This document shows positions 63,297 through 64,000 of a stretch of DNA of 64,000 bases, one piece after another (positions within the stretch are counted from its first letter, which is position 1; every line of letters starts with the position of its first letter). Below the pieces are notes generated by a model, which saw nothing but the letters and a program-made list of their open reading frames with translations, was not told the origin of the DNA and made no database searches. This DNA is from Sulfobacillus sp. (GTDB taxonomy: Bacteria; Bacillota; Sulfobacillia; Sulfobacillales; Sulfobacillaceae). The translations under genes and the position numbers were made by a program. The DNA is taken from the NCBI GenBank assembly GCA_027309085.1, contig DAIDDL010000001.1, positions 167,066 to 231,065 of the forward strand, read 5' to 3'.

Positions 63297-64000
<704 letters not shown>

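Overview
The window looks like a chromosomal segment of a spore-forming, moderately high-GC Firmicute, most probably of the Sulfobacillus / Clostridia-incertae-sedis type. This is inferred from spoIIID, a SpoIIQ-like protein, an S-box riboswitch, a PurR-type operator, MinC, and Bacillus-like gene order (glpX-rho-rpmE-prfA-prmC ... tsaC-ywlE-rpiB-upp-atp ... spoIIQ-spoIIID ... hpf-secA-prfB), combined with GTG/TTG starts and membrane cytochrome genes. Species was not determined; the 16S rRNA fragment at the right end would settle it.

Layout. 1-6.7 kb: a Tad/Flp pilus locus (end of an upstream gene, cpaE, cpaF, tadB, tadC, a DUF192 gene, an inverted tadE, and a second cpaE). 6.8-8.9 kb: a seven-bladed PQQ-type beta-propeller fused to cytochrome c, plus a small cytochrome c. 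9.0-13.4 kb: an acetyltransferase, a polyprenyl-phosphate-mannose group (PIG-V-like mannosyltransferase, DPM1-like synthase, GtrA) and a split threonine/serine exporter. 13.4-20.2 kb, mostly minus strand: Fur-family regulator, DUF2103, a frameshifted Nudix gene, minC, a two-gene VirD4 / replication-relaxation cassette, phosphomannomutase and a membrane metal-dependent hydrolase. 20.3-24.2 kb: a purine/cytosine-type permease under an apparent PurBox pair, GNAT, HtrA protease and a stand-alone receiver protein.

24.5-36.9 kb is conserved housekeeping sequence: glpX, rho (with a ~280-residue disordered extension), a two-component system, a decayed TnpB element, rpmE, prfA, prmC, rhodanese, an ion transporter, tsaC, ywlE-type arginine phosphatase, rpiB and upp. 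37.2-44.2 kb is a complete ATP synthase operon (atpZ-I-B-E-F-H-A-G-D-C). 44.3-46.0 kb holds sporulation genes (ywmB-like, spoIIQ-like, spoIIID). 46.2-49.4 kb holds a SAM riboswitch with metK, a truncated glycosyltransferase-like gene, a cluster of DnaA-box-like 9-mers, a cold-shock gene and long-form hpf. 49.5-56.9 kb: a protein of unknown function, a 25-codon small ORF, an HD-GYP protein, secA, prfB with the classical +1 frameshift, an LmeA-like protein and YitT. 57-63 kb: MFS transporter, a gene-poor 0.74-kb stretch, CBS-domain protein, beta-lactamase-fold hydrolase, ribokinase, a small helix-rich protein and an aspartase/fumarase. An rRNA promoter and the first ~700 nt of 16S rRNA close the window.

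Functional links: phosphomannomutase can supply mannose-1-phosphate toward the GDP-mannose used by the DPM1-like synthase. TsaC, RF1, PrmC and RF2 are translation-quality genes. ATP synthase and the cytochromes are bioenergetic. The most noteworthy items are the VirD4/Replic_Relax cassette and its flanking 9-bp repeats, the DnaA-box cluster before the cold-shock gene, the PurBox pair, the TnpB remnant with a recognisable right end, the composition break inside the HD-GYP gene next to a small ORF, and the propeller-cytochrome fusion. No tRNA gene, CRISPR array or intact insertion sequence was seen.
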